Shown: positions 16,101 to 31,100 of the stretch, in pieces
How the letters are laid out: every line of letters begins with the position of its first letter
How positions within the stretch are numbered: position 1 is the stretch's first letter
NCBI GenBank assembly: GCA_964023205.1
Contig: OZ026845.1
Location: 7,264,001 to 7,328,000 of the forward strand
DNA from: Lutraria lutraria
Lineage: Eukaryota > Mollusca > Bivalvia > Venerida > Mactridae
Reading direction: 5' to 3'
Length of the DNA: 64,000 nucleotides
Translations under genes and position numbers: made by a program
The notes under the pieces: model-generated
Database searches by the model: none
Seen by the model: only the letters and a program-made list of their open reading frames with translations
What the model was told of the DNA's origin: nothing

Positions 16101-19100
16101 CACACTTGTCAGTCTGATTAACTGGTTTGTTTCATTGTAATAACACCATTTTTAAAAAGCAGTTCAGCTATATATGGCAGCCTATTCACCTAACCAGTTA
16201 CTGTATTCTCACCAGTACTTACTTACCTTTCCATAAGGAGCTGGCAATGTCTCCATATACAACATTTTTGTCTATTTCTCATAAAAGCGTATGAACCCCA
16301 ATCGAAACATAACAAGTCCAGCATACCAATGGACCACAGCCACTACCAGACACTTTCTCAGACTGTTTCACATACTAGGTTTATGGACAATACTTATTGT
16401 AAGCATAACATTGGACGGTAATAAGGCATGTAAAAGAAGCAAAAATTACTTAGAGTCCATTGAATCCAAGAGCAACCATTTTCACTGATTTAAGAATATT
16501 TAAAAAAATATTGACAATGAATAATCAGGCAACACAATAAATTCAGACCTGGAATTAAAGACATATCAGGAGATCCTTTAATCAACACATCATAACAGGA
16601 TGTCTCAAATTTCTGTACATCAGGTTGGCATGACAACACAGTATGCGGCTGGGAGATGTAGAAAAACAGGAACGGTCTAATGCACGTAGTTCCTGCAGGT
16701 ATTATTTGAGCCTCTTTCGTCAAGTTAAGTTGATACATATGTACGAGATATGGATCTTGGTAATCAGACATTTCATTTTGATCACTATCTGCATTTGAAT
16801 TTACACGCCATTCAAAATCTTTCTTTTTTGAACGCTGTTTTTTACTCTTCTTCTGTGACTTCTGAGATTCCAGTTTGATCTCATTCTCAACTTTGTTGTG
16901 GGAATAAAGAGAGCATGAAATTCTTCCTGCAGTTAACAAAAGGTCAACTGGGGTCAAAGGATTGGTGACCTTTATTTGACCTTGAGAACTTGCTCTGGGT
17001 ATATAAGTTGACCTTGGGACAGTATTTGCTGAGGCCTCACTACCAATACCGCTATCCTGCATTGAATCTCTCTCAGACATGTTATCATCAAATTGTGACC
17101 CAGAAGAGTTCAAAGTCTTCAGGGAATCGGTCACTTTTGAATGCATTAGATGCATCTGATTGGTGCTTATATGTAGGTCAAGGTCACTCACAATGTTGAA
17201 TTCAACGCCATGGCCACATACCAGAGTAGTCTGAAAATAGGAAATCACAATGACATACAATTCTCATCAAATTTAGAATTAATGGTTAATTTATACACCA
17301 AAACTAAAATCTGGTCTATGTTAGTTACTGCATATGTTTGCAGTTATAGCTAACTGAAATATCATAAATACAAAAGTAACATTAATCAGTAACCAAAATA
17401 CTGATATCATGATCAAGCATATGACATCAGACTCAACATTAAAGTAATTATGATAGTAAAATGTTATGTGACAAAAATGGAAGAAAACTAAAATGTACCT
17501 TTAGCTTAGAATCACCAATCTGTGGGGTCAAGTTAACTATTGCAGGAGCTAGCACTAATTTCAGATCACAAGGGGCTAAAATAGGAAACAGATGTGCTTC
17601 TTCATGGTCATCTCTGAAATGAATATAAAACAAGAACAATATGAATCTCTGGCAAGTTTAGTACTCGTGGCAAACATAAACAAGTATACACTGTATGCAC
17701 ATTGACTTTCATGTTATTTTTTTTCAACCAGGATTTAATGTCACGACAACAGCCATGGTGATTTGGCGACTTTTCCAGATGTAACTGTAGGGGAAGACCC
17801 CAGGTTTACACCAGGTCCTTTACATGTAGTACCATAGATCTTCCGTAAGTTAGCTGGACAGCTTCTTTAAATGTGAATTTTTTTTCTGGTCTCAGGTGGG
17901 AATCAAATTCACAGCAGTGTAGCATGTGGCCATTAACCTCTCAGCCACAGAGGTCAAATTTCAAGTTTTAAACAAGACTTTGTATATACGGTATGAGACA
18001 AGATTTGAGGTATGTTCATGCAATGAAAATGGCATAAAAATACTGAACTGATCACAAACATACGAAAATACAATTTTTTATTACCATTTAATTCTTGATA
18101 TGCAAGCAATAAAAGAAGGAAGAAAGTGTGGGCAAATATTCTTACCTAATTGTTAGAGAGTTCCACTCTACTGCAGGTATTTGTGTCCCAGGAGTCACTG
18201 TTTGTCTAGCGCTGTCGGTACCTTTTGGTTTCAATACATCTGACCAACATCCTAACATACAGACAATACATAAATGTATACATGTAATGAAAAATGTGCA
18301 AAGATATTTGAGAAAATAACATATATTAAAATGCAAAACGAAAAAATACCTCATTCAGAAAAGATTTATATGTTTTTATGAAATGTAATGTTAATCTTTA
18401 TTTTTAATTAGTTTTTAGCATTTCAATAGTCATCCAGCGATTGTATAATTTTCAAAGACCAAATAATACCTGAAGTAAAACTAAGTCCCTTCACATCAAT
18501 TTGGAACTGTTTATCAGACATAGCGGCTCCTGATTCTGATGTGATTCCTAAATGTACAGCCTTCTGATAGAGTTCTTTATCTACTGCGTATCTAGGAAGT
18601 GGATTGTCTGCATGTGGTGTTATATTGATTGATTGTACCTAGTAATAGAACAAAGATTTGTAACACAACTGTGAACAAAAAATGTGCATGAATTTAGGGA
18701 TGTGATTGAGCTTGAAGCTGAAGGGCTGGAATAATATCAGCAAGGGATTTTGGGCTGCCTTTCACAATTCACAGAAACAACCCTTCTAAGGCATTTCAAA
18801 CAAAGAAGTCTGAGGAAAATCACGTCCATAGTATTTCATAAAAATAGGGCATTTAATACTTCAAATTGTACAGCAGATATTAAATTATCACAATTGAAAT
18901 AAATTATAGCATCTCAGGTAACTATCAAAGAAATAATGACTAGTGGGCAATACTATTTTTTAACATTACAGGTAACATTTTTTTTAAGCAGATATAGCAG
19001 AAAAGTACAGTATTAGTGGTCTACTACCTTAATAAGCTCAAGTGTATGTAATCTTAATACAGTATATAAATTTATCTACGAGTCTTCCTAACATCATAAT

Positions 19101-22100
19101 ATTAAACAAATAAGGCTGCGACCATGGTCCAGTGATTAGTATGTTGAATTTAAACTGGGTCTGTATCCTAGTAGCAGCAGGTCATATCCTTCAAAGAAAA
19201 TTGAACAAAATATGTTGATTTTCCACCATATATGGTGAAGTTGCTGGTTCCTTGTGTGAAGGTAAGTTAGTACTGGTAAGACTACAGTCCGGGAAAACTG
19301 GTTACGTAAACTGGTTGTCATGTATAACTGAAATATTGTTGAAAAACAGTGTAAAACCCATTGAAACTTGACAAAAATCAGATAAACTTTTGTGACTCAC
19401 CTGTAGCAAGAACATGTCACTATCAATCGTTGTCTTCATTTGACCTTTAACCTTCACAGTCTTCTCACCAGGCATAAACACCCTAACACATGATATCTCA
19501 GCATACAATAAAGGGAGGTTACTGGTAGTCAGTAAAGGTAGCGACTGGCTTCTGTCCCTTGTATTCCCTTTGAATTTTGGTTTCTGGCCAGCAGGTTTTG
19601 AAAAATCCAGGGAAGAAAAATTGGCTGACAAAGCCGCAACTGGCATCATTGAAAGAACAAAATCACATGGTGCTACGTTAACACAAACTTCGCTCACATA
19701 TTTATGGAAATAAAACTGATTATAAACGTCACCACCTCCGGTTAGGTCAAAGCTGGGGACATCTATATTTAATTTCTGTAGTCGCTTCCGAACATTCTTC
19801 CTCAAAGCTCGGGTTAAAGTTAACGAAAAGAATCCGTGACTTATCTCTCTCGTTGGCTGACTTCCAATAAACATTGTGACTGTTGGGGTTCCAGAGGATC
19901 TCCTTTCGCTTGACCAAAGTCGCGATGATACTATCTGGGTGTCCCGGGACAAAATATCCCGACAACTCATCAACTTACCCTCCTGAATTCCTGTCTGCCA
20001 TTTTCCATTATCACTGGAACAAAAACGATTTGAAAACATTGCACAAAATGCATTATGAAAATTGATAGAAATAAAGTCAGTAACCACCATTACATTACAG
20101 TATAATAACAATAATTAGGCGGACCTTATAAAAAATGCTTAATTTTAAAAATGAGTCTTGTTACATGCCCAGACAAAACAATATCTGTACATTTGAGTAA
20201 GAAAGAACTTAAGAGACAATAAAGTCTTTATCAACAAATGAATTGTTCTAAAATAAATGTGTCTCATTATACAAATCATATATTAATTTTTTTCACACCA
20301 GCAGCCAGGGTCATTTTGGTGACTTTTCCAGCTTTAACAGTGGATGAAGACACCAGGTGTATACTTGGCTAGAACAATCAACCTTATGTAAGCCAGCTGG
20401 ACAGCCTAATTGGTCCTGTGTCGGATTCAAACTCACAGCGGTGAATGGCTAGTGATAACTACTCAGAGACAATGAACACTGGATCACGGAAACCCCCTTT
20501 ATCATATCAATCATATCTAACCTCAAGTAGGATGTACACATAGGTTAAAAATTCAATACATGTGAGAATATACATGTACTCATAACATGTACAGTTAAAC
20601 CTTTCTGGAGCAGCCCTCTCTTGAGCAACAACCTCACTTCAACAACAGTATGATTATTTCCCACTGCACAATTACACAATTAATTTAACCTCACTAGAGC
20701 AACATCCTCTCAACAACAATATAATTTTGCTACTAATAAAGGGTGTTGCATTGGAGAGGTTGCACTGAACAGTCAAACCTGTGAACAAAGGCCACCTTTG
20801 GGAGAGAAAAAATGTGCCTTTAATGGACATATGACCTTTTTTCCAAGGTCAGTCTGCTCTAAATAATCAATGACCGTTTTTTTCAAAGAATGGCCTTTAT
20901 TCACAGAGGGGACTATATTCAGAGGTGGATGCAAATACAGGTTTGATGGTGTGTGGAAATGATTTATCTATAAATCTCCTATATACCACAAATGATACAA
21001 CATTTACCTCTGTCTATCAAAGTGTGATACACTTGCAGCACCAATATTCAACTTAAACTTGGAGTAGACTTCTTGCATGTCCACAGATAAGGTTATATCT
21101 TCTAACATAGCGCTGATCTTTGTTTCTGTAAAAAGAACCAAAACAATTTACAGGCAATACTCAACAGTTTTATAAAACTTTACTAACAAAATACAATCTT
21201 TAACTCTCAAAAATGTACATCTTGAATTAGGCAGACTAGTTTGTGTTCATGTGTACATTATTTTTGCTACAAGCTGAAGCATTTAATAAAGTGATAACAA
21301 TTTACCTTGTTTCCCTTTTAAGTAAAGCCTCATTTCGCATTTAGGCAGGGTCCATTGTAACCACAGTGACAACTTAACCCCATCACCTTCTGTTTCCAAT
21401 ATTTCAAGGTCACGACTCAAGGTTGTATCCAAGGAAGTGAGGTCACCAGATGTATGAGTATAAGGGACATCACTATGACTAACTGATGTAGCACTAGTTG
21501 TTTTGGCCTGAGCCTGCTCCATATTTCCCACAAAAGATGGTTCGGTAGTTGAATATGATGGTTTGGTTTCTGGCGTTAATGATTGGGACACTTCATTAAG
21601 AAACTTAGCTGACTTCATTGCCATACTTAATGCTGAAGTCCCAATATCTAATAGAAGTTTAATCTGAAGTTTAAATAAAAATATTGCAAATGAAATTATA
21701 TAACAAGATGTGTTTGTGAAACACAGATGCCTCCTATAGGTCAACTGGACAGTTAGACCTTGACCTCAAAATCATTAGGGGTCATCTACATGTGATGACC
21801 AACCTCCTGACCAAGTCTTAGGCCAAATCGTTCTGTAGCTATTGCCAAGACAAGGTTTGTTACAGACTGACGGACGGACCAACATGTGCAAAGCAATACT
21901 CCCCCTTTTTCTTTGAAAGGGGGCATAATAAAGCAGCTGAACATCAGGGTCCAAGATTGTAAAAATTGAGATAGGTCTACCAGCTCAAATCTCATATCTT
22001 GTCTTTTTATGTTTCTAATTTAATTATATTCAGACAATCACGATATCATTGAAACATTAATCTGACAGCATAACTCATCAGAACATGTACATTGTATTTA

Positions 22101-25100
22101 AATGTTCTACATACACCAAATTTTCAAGATAAATAACATCAGACATTATTTAACTCCCAGTTATGAAGGAAATGCAAATTTTGTAATAATAGAGAAGATT
22201 AATTTCACTTTATATTAAAATGCCCACACACTAAAGAAATGTTAAATCCCTCAATGTTTTTGGTGAAGACATAATATACTAAAATTCATTAAACTCATGT
22301 CAATCAAAAATTCCATTATCAGTAAAAATCTAGTTATTTATTTAAATGTTTTTAATTAAGAGATTTCACAGTATATGTATTAACAGCTTTTACATTTTTC
22401 TCCCATTTCTCTAGCTTAACTTCACTTATGTACTGCCATTACAAATTACTGTTTGCTTATCGTTTGAACATGATTGGTGATCTAGATTTACTACACAATA
22501 CATGTAACACTGTTGGGCATCAACCCTCATGTTGAAATAATTGTCAACATCTATATTTATGTGACAAAAGGTAAATATTCAGCACTTACCTGTTCTACTG
22601 ATGTTGATATAACAACAGATCTCATATCTGTGTGAAGACATAGTCCCAGAGCAGATATATTGTCAGAAGTGGGTGGGGTATACTTGTAACTAACACCTAC
22701 AGTACATGATACCGTTGCTGGTTTTACAAGTTGAAGAGTTCTTAGAGATGAACCAGAGTGTATAGTATACATGGAGAAATTCTGGAGGCTTACATTCCAT
22801 GGTATTTTATCGCCTGAAAATAGAAGAATCTTTTTTTCATCAACTGACCACTTGATAAGCAATAATCCATCAATTTCACCATCCTGCTTTAAATTTTTTT
22901 TTGATACTGACACAAGTGTAAAAAGTAGATATGTAAAAATAAGCAGCTGCGTTTCATAAATGCATATGCCCCCAGTGGCAGCTTGAATTAACCTTAGACA
23001 GACAGACAAAGCAATCATTATATGCCCCCAATTCATTTGATGCTGGGGAAATAAAAACAACCACTCTGATGAGACCAACCCCTTTAAGTAAACTCATTTT
23101 ACTGTACTGTTCTGATGTATCTGTTCCATACTATACAAAAATGTTAATATTAGTTAGGATCCTCATATCTTAAGCCAACCCATTCAAAACACCATTTTAT
23201 CCAAGTCCCTTGAAGAGCCTCTTTAGTGAAGTTTTACGTTATTTCAGAATACTTACCAACTAAAGAACCTTCAACACTAGTAATAGGTATTTCTTGTACA
23301 GCAGACATAGTCTTCATAGCTGCGCTCTGTACTGTCAGTCGTGGTAAACAAACAACTAACATATCACACAGTGATCTAGACTTGGCCAGAGTGTACAGGT
23401 TACCTACAATGTTTACACTAGGTTCATTTATATCTAAATGAGCCTTGGGTAGAAATAAACATGTCTTCTTGATTTCCACCTGAAATAAAAATGTACACTG
23501 TCATTATCCTATAATCAAGGGTATGATTGTACAATATAGACACAATGCTGTATAAAAATATCATGCTTTTCCCTTCCTTTCTAATGTTTTTTTTAATACA
23601 ATTACCGAAAGTTTGTGGAAAAATACTTGATTTAAAGAAAACTTCTAATGCTTATCAGGTTATAGATCAGCCCTTTTCTCTATATACAGTACATTCTCTC
23701 CAGAGCGAACCTCTCTTGAGCAACAACCTTCCTTCAACAACAGCATGATTTTTCTCACAGCATGATTTAACTATTAATTTAACCTCTCTAGAACAACAAC
23801 CTGTCAACAACAACAAAATTTTGCTACTCCCAAAGGGTGTTGCTTTAGAGAGGTTACACTGTACAGTTAAACCTGGGTTAGTTATTATCTGTTTACACAA
23901 ATAATCCTTTAGCAACATTTATTGATGGAAAAAAAAATAAACCTCTGAATTAAAGACAACACAGCAGTTTAATTAATCACCTGCACTTGTAGAACTCTTA
24001 TCAAGGGAAATATCTCAGCCAGTTTGCTTCCTATTCCCTGTGGTTCCTTATTGTCACCTGACGGCTGTTTCTGGTTCCCTGCAGTTTGTGTAGACTGGTA
24101 CCCTGTTGTAGGACTTCTGGTCAGACTAACAGATGTCTGTATCTTTGATCCACTTGAGGGAAGAGATACTGTAAAATAGTCAAAGCTAGTTTAGTAGGTC
24201 TAATCATTATATAGTCAAAGCTAGTCCAATTTGTTAAATCAATTTATAGTCAAAGCTTGTTCATATGGTTTAATTCTAGGATTGGTATAACCTAGTCTAG
24301 GCATAAACTGTACAGTATGGTTGATGTATCTCTTAACATCAGTATGAGAGAGTTAAAAATGCAAATAAAACAAGCTCCAATCCATATATCAAGTGGAAAC
24401 GTAGGCTGTTGATAAGCAAAGTCAAATGTGATACATACAGCGAGCCAAATTTCTAAATGTTCACCTTGTATTTAAGTGGACTTTTAATATCTTCTTTGAA
24501 TACTTGATTTCTTGATTGTGCAGATCAATTGTAAGTAATAAAAAACTTAAAATTAATTAATTAATTTGGTTTCTCCCAAGAATCGAGTTTTGACACAGTG
24601 TATCGTTGGCCTTGACCTTTGACCTACTAATTTGAGGCAGAGGTTGTCATGAGGAACCAAGAAATGAAGTTTGATGCCTGTAGGTGGAAGTGTTTTGATT
24701 TTATAGACAGGTTAAAGTTTGGTACAGACACACAGACAAACAGAAAAACAAACAAGCCAAAAACACCATACCCTATCAATACAGGGGCATAAAAATTGAG
24801 CAAAAAGTTCAGTTTATCATAAATAATATAACTCACCTTGAGAGAGATTTGTCTGTAAAGGAGATGCGGCTTGAACAAGGGCAAGGTCTAATTCTACTTT
24901 CAGTTCTTGTGGCTCAGATGTAACCTTGGTAATAGGTTTGTAACTAAGCAACGAGAGTAATATAGGATCTAAGCATACAGCCATACCTTCCATATTGATC
25001 AATACAATGGCAGGTGCTGAAATAAATCAACAATTCAAATAACAGCCCACAGGACCCATTGTTAATATGCTTACCAAGTCTTTAACTTAAAAAAAATATT

Positions 25101-28100
25101 TTTTATTAACATTTTGTCTTGATACAACATTGATATAACAATGATATATGGAATATAATGTAATTTTAACTCAAACATTTATCAATCATACTTTAATATT
25201 GATGTGATAAGACTTAAAGAGAGTCAACTCTTAAACTAATAAATGTCATTTGCGATTAGATGTTTGTGAAATTGGACCCAGATTTGAATTTATATTTTCA
25301 TTGAGTACTACAAGTATTACACAGAGATAAATTAAAGGCAGACCACACAATTATCAATAGCTAATGAGTAATATGTAAGGCTGTTTTTCAATGACAATTC
25401 AGTTAACAATTAACATTTTAGTCAAATTTTCATAGAAGGGTATATGACCTGCTACGACCAGGATTCCATCCCGGTTCCCAAGTAAGCTCTTAATTCATGA
25501 AAGTCAAGCTAAAATACATCACCTTTCATACCAAGCAGACAGAAAAATCACGTTGAAATATAACTGTTCTATGCAACCATTCATCTACAGGAGATTCAAA
25601 TTCATTCAAATTTTATGGAATAAATTAATAAAAAAAAATCTTCATTTTTTAAAGAGAGAAAAATACAAATGTATGTCCTATTCACCTTGAACTTTGTCAT
25701 ATTTCCGTGGTAACTGATATGTCAGCATCAAACAATCATTTTTTATTTCCTCCACAGATGAAGAGTTCTGACTTGTCAGCCAATCAGAAGTGTGCATATC
25801 TTCAGTACTGGATGGACATGACAGTATGGGAGTCACTGATGTTTTTGTGTCATCTGGAAACAGAATTTATAATTTCTTTCATCAAAGAGTAATAAGACAT
25901 TTTTTTATTCAGACAAGAGTATAAATTACTGGAAGCATTTTCAAGTAAGATTTGTAAAATATTTGAACTGAACAGTTGTAGCCTGGACTAAATTCATCAT
26001 CAAATCAGCTAGCATTCAGCTAACACTTAACAGACATAAAATACAGGAGTCAGTTATTTTCTTATCTAAGCTTCATGCCCGAGCCAGACACATACAAATC
26101 AGATTAAAATATGAAAAATCATTTTCCGTCTACCAACAGAATAAATGGTAAATAATCAGGGAGGTAACAAAAGAACACAGTTTATCTGAACATTACACTG
26201 TATTTAACTGCATACTGTTGATAAACATAGATAAACGTAAACTAGAGCTTTGTCACAGAAGTGACTAAAACCCCCCTCTGCCGCTTTGACACTAAGGATG
26301 CGATAGTACACTACATAGCTAAGTTCAAGAGGACATAACTCTGTTATGTTGGGATCACTGGGCATTGACATTGTGTCTTGCACATCTACACTTCATGATC
26401 ATGATATATTTTAAGCTTCATTGCAATCGCTAAAGGAATGTGAAAGAGGTTCGCTCCACAAACTTTTGATATTGTATGCAAATGGACGGACGGACCGATC
26501 GAGTGACTCCAAAATATCCACTCTCAAACTTTGTTTGAGGCGGTATAATAAACACATTACAAAGACCTTTAAAAATTTACAATAAGTTTACCATGTTTGT
26601 ATAAGAGTACGTGGATAGATGATAAAGTAGCCGAGGAAGCAGTCACCATATCATTTCTACATGTCTTCATCTCAAACCCTGACAGTGTTACCTCTAACAT
26701 TGCATGCTGTGGATGAGTTCCAGACTCTGAAAAATGACATAAAAGATTTCTATATTATAATATCATCAATATATCTTCTATCCCAAAATAATTAAACATG
26801 ATGCACATTAAAAATCACAGAGGGAAGACAAGTTTTTGTCACAGCACTGAATTGATCCAACAGTGTTAAGAAAATAGAATCATTGGATAATATTATATGT
26901 AAACCAGTGATACTGCTTTCATATTGTAACCCACTACTATTGTATTGTGATCCACAGTTCTTGTATTGTGACCCACAGCTCTTGTATTGTGATCCACAGC
27001 TCTTTTTTGTGACCCACTACTCTTGTATTGTGACCCAATACTCTTGTATTGTGACCCAATACTCTTGTATTGTGTGACCCACTACTCTCATATTGTGTGA
27101 CCCACTACTCTCTTATTGTGTGACCCACTACTCTCATATTGTGTGACCCACTACTCTCGAATTGTGTGACCCACTACTCTCTTATTGTGTGACCCACTAC
27201 TCTCTTATTGTGTGACCCATTACTCTCGTATTGTGTGACCCACTACTCTCGTATTGTGTGACCCATTACTCTCGTATTGTGTGACCCATTACTCTCGTAT
27301 TGTGTGATTCATTACTCTCGTATTGTGTGACCGACTACTCTCGTATTGTGTGACCCACTACTCTCGTATTGCGTGACCCACTACTCTCGTATTGCGTGAC
27401 CCACTACTCTCGTATTGTGTGACCCACTACTCTCCTATTATGTGACCCACTACTCTTGTATTGTAACCCACTGTACCCCCATTACTCCCTTATATTTTTA
27501 AATTCAGAAATGATAATGTTTTGAAAATTTGTGAAACTAAACCAACAGGCTCAATAAAACCAAAATCCTTTCTAAGTAGCATCAATTAAACATTTACCTT
27601 GACTTGGGAAGACATCATCCATCAAAGAATCACACAAGACAGAACTTGGTTTTGGAACATTCTGTTTCCAGGATGAAATTATTGCCATGACAACATGGAT
27701 ACTTGGTTTTGATAAATTCATAGAAAACTGTGGTAATTCATAAACTTTTTCTAATTTCGGAAGATAGGAGTTTTGCCTGGAAATTAAAATGATAATATAA
27801 ATGATGTGTTTCACATGTCTATAACTTATAAGGCATATGAGAGAAAAAATAGGATTCAAGCTTGTAAATTGTTTATACATTATGTAACATGGTTCATTAA
27901 AGATTGGAAAACAATGTACATTAAACATTTTCTTTCAATCTGTATCATGTCAGTTTGTTTAGAATTACAACTATTAACATGTTCAAGTCATCATTAAATG
28001 GAATGAAATTTGTGACATGTAACAAATGTAACAAAAAAGAACTATGTATAACAGAGAACAAATCAGACTCCAAATTTTATCAATCTTATTATTTATCATA

Positions 28101-31100
28101 GAATTGAAAGAAACAAAATATAATGAAAACACTAATTTATCATCATATACTAACCAGTACATTGGAAGAAGTAATCTCCTGGTATACATAGCTCCACTTG
28201 TTGGTGGTACAATAGTTAACACTGGCGACCTTGACCCAACACTGTCAACCTTTGTCAGACCAACTTGTAAACCAAACAACTGTAATTCATGTTAATTCTA
28301 CTGTATTACCGGTAGAAATATTTTATCCCACCATTGGAAGAATTTCCATTCAGCTAAAGCAATTCTTATTAAATGCATTGGTGTCACATTTTTAAAGATA
28401 ATCACTTTAGACTTTTAAGAATTGTTATTATCTACATTTTTATTTTTGTATGTAGCTGGGTAGTGTTAAGTAATAGTCGGTACATTTCAATTCTTACCGT
28501 AACTTTAGGTCAATATGGTCGAATGATCTGTGTCAAATAGGTTACTAGTTACTTTCCAAGACCAAGAGTGGCCATTAAAATCTTGAGTTATATGTTGAAA
28601 TATTACATTATTGTTCATTTTGTTTGGCTATTGTCTGTGTTCCAGCAACAGTTACTGTGATACAGGTTATCCAAAATATCCTATATAAATAGAGAGCCTA
28701 TTAAATACACCCTAGTTTAACCCATACTGATAAATGCATTTGTAAACCTGAGTGGATAAAGAAGATTTATTTGTTTTAGGGTCATAAGGCTGGGTTACAC
28801 AAGTAGCTGTTACCTCAGGTTTGACAGATGTATAAATAATCAGTGTAGCTTTTTTAAAAATAATTTTTGGCTGAAATTCAGTCCCTATCCCCTTTGTGAA
28901 AAAATATATATTTCCCCATAAATTCATAAAAAGTTCCACTTCAAGAGAATTTCATTTTTCTTGAAAACACTTTTGGTAAAAAAAGATCATTACATTGGCT
29001 GTATGAGAACTCTTTGTAGCAATCCAGTTTATAACCTATTGGTGATTAAATGTAAAATGATGTTTCTTATGTCAAGTTATTGTCACCCTTTTTACCCTCA
29101 AGACACATTTTTTCCCCTTTCAAAGGCCCCTCCACCTTTCCCCTAAAGGTGAAAAAAAAACACTGGAAATACTCACCTTCATCTGTGTGTGGGAATGACA
29201 ATGATGTAAGAGATTACTGGATGGACCAGCTATCTTACTGACCATCTGTATCGTCTTACGTGCATACATTGGTGCTGTAGTCTGAAGATCAAATCGTTGA
29301 CTGGTTATCTGCATTCCCAACAAAGGATGAAGAACTGGGGGCTGCTGCGCTTTTCCCTGAAATAAAAACATTTTATCAGTAAGCAGTTACTAATTTAAAA
29401 TGAAGAACATTCATGTTACTCAAAAATAACCCCTGTATTTTAATTATGATTAAGATTTTTTGGCTTAACTCAGAAATTTATATTTATAAAATTAAATCTG
29501 TTTTATCAAAATGGATAATTAATTGAGCTTGTTTTACAAAATCAATAGGTGAAAACATGACATTTTCACGATTTGTAATTAACAATAGGTTAAATATAAA
29601 GCTTGGAATTTTATAGATTTGATTCTACTTTGATGCTAAAATGGATTTTACAGATTCATGTTAAAAGGACACTTGCACTTAAAATTACCTTATGTTGTGG
29701 AGAACGGTATGTTTTCTTGGATATATCACAGTAAGGATGTTCAGCGGATAGAAACGATATGATTGGTTGTAAAAAGGTCAGGTGATAGGTTCTTGTGGGT
29801 ATAAATTCTTCTAAAGACTTCACTTGTTCTTCAGTTGGGTGAGGACGACTCTCATCTACTCTTTCTGTATTAACAGTGAAACATCATAAAAACTATGGAG
29901 ACCTAAAGGAGTAACTATTTTATAATAATTACTGTAACCCACATCATATGAAATAATCTCACATTAAATGTTAAAGGTATTTACAACATCTTTCCAATTT
30001 AAAGTCGCCTTTAACTGAGCAGTAGGCAACATACCTGTAATACCTCATTTGCAGACACGATGCACACACAGACTAACTGCTTTACAGTAATTAAATCATT
30101 TTCATCTATTTATCAAAGATTTTTTCTTATTTTAAAAAATATTTTCCTTTAGACCAAAATATCCTTAACCTGTCATTTTAAGGCTTAAGCACAGATTTTA
30201 TTACCTGTTTTTAAAATAAAATTACAGACAGATTCTTCTGAATACATATTTCACTTATATATCAACTTCAATAATCGAATTATTTATAGTGAAAGCTTTG
30301 TTTGAATAAAAATGGCTTTTGAGATGCCAGAACTTGGGAGTCTAATGAATTGAATAGATATGATCCAGACTTTATCGGGACCTACCAAAGATCTTAACTA
30401 TGCTTTCGGTCAAGGAAGCTGATACTGTCAGGTCATTGTGTCAGCTACCCAGACAAAACTGCTTACAATGTTGTGCTATGGGTACCTACAGACAGTGAAG
30501 CAGAGTAACGGGGAACCCAACCAGCACCTTTGTTGGTATGCTGAAGAGGAACACAGAACCAGAGTCGCAGTAGCTGCATGCCTACATACAAGACAAAGGC
30601 TAATGACAGACAGTTATGGCTTGAGCTGTAATGAGCAAGAACAATTGGCAAGTAGTATGATTTAGACTGTTATGAGGTAAAACCTCACACAGACTCTGGA
30701 TTGATGTACTGACTCCTGATCCATCACATACTACTTCTACTAGACTTTAAGGGGTCACTATAATAATATCATTACCCTCATGTGGTTTGGAGTACGGTTC
30801 ATACTCATGTTTATATGCAGCATCTATCACTTTCTGTATTCTATGAACTGTGGTACTAGATACATTCAGATGACACTGACCAACCACAAACCTCGACAGT
30901 GAATTCTCTTGTATAAACACGGTAGAACCATCAACACTAGACACTGAAGAATGACTGCCTGCAATGGTAAAATAGATCATGCAATACTGTAGAATCATAT
31001 ACCTGTGCTACACCAAAGTTCAGACATTTGAAAGTCTAGATTTAATGAAGACCATCCTCTGAATAAAGGCCATTCCTTTCATTGATGAAAATGAACACAA

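Noticed and set aside
16490..17260. Single-exon 256-codon minus-strand gene
   Set aside because: It is VPS13B coding exon 25 read into its flanking introns; the conserved part ends exactly at the GT/AG sites.
26883..27077. Plus-strand 64-codon ORF rich in LLYCDPQ repeats
   Set aside because: It is a translation of the 21-bp minisatellite (21 = 7 codons) and has no gene context.
26925..27480. CRISPR-like regular repeat pattern
   Set aside because: Units are contiguous with no unique spacers, and the setting is a eukaryotic intron.
30438..30665. Plus-strand 75-codon ORF in a VPS13B intron
   Set aside because: A comparable frame is open on the other strand too; no motif or splice signals.
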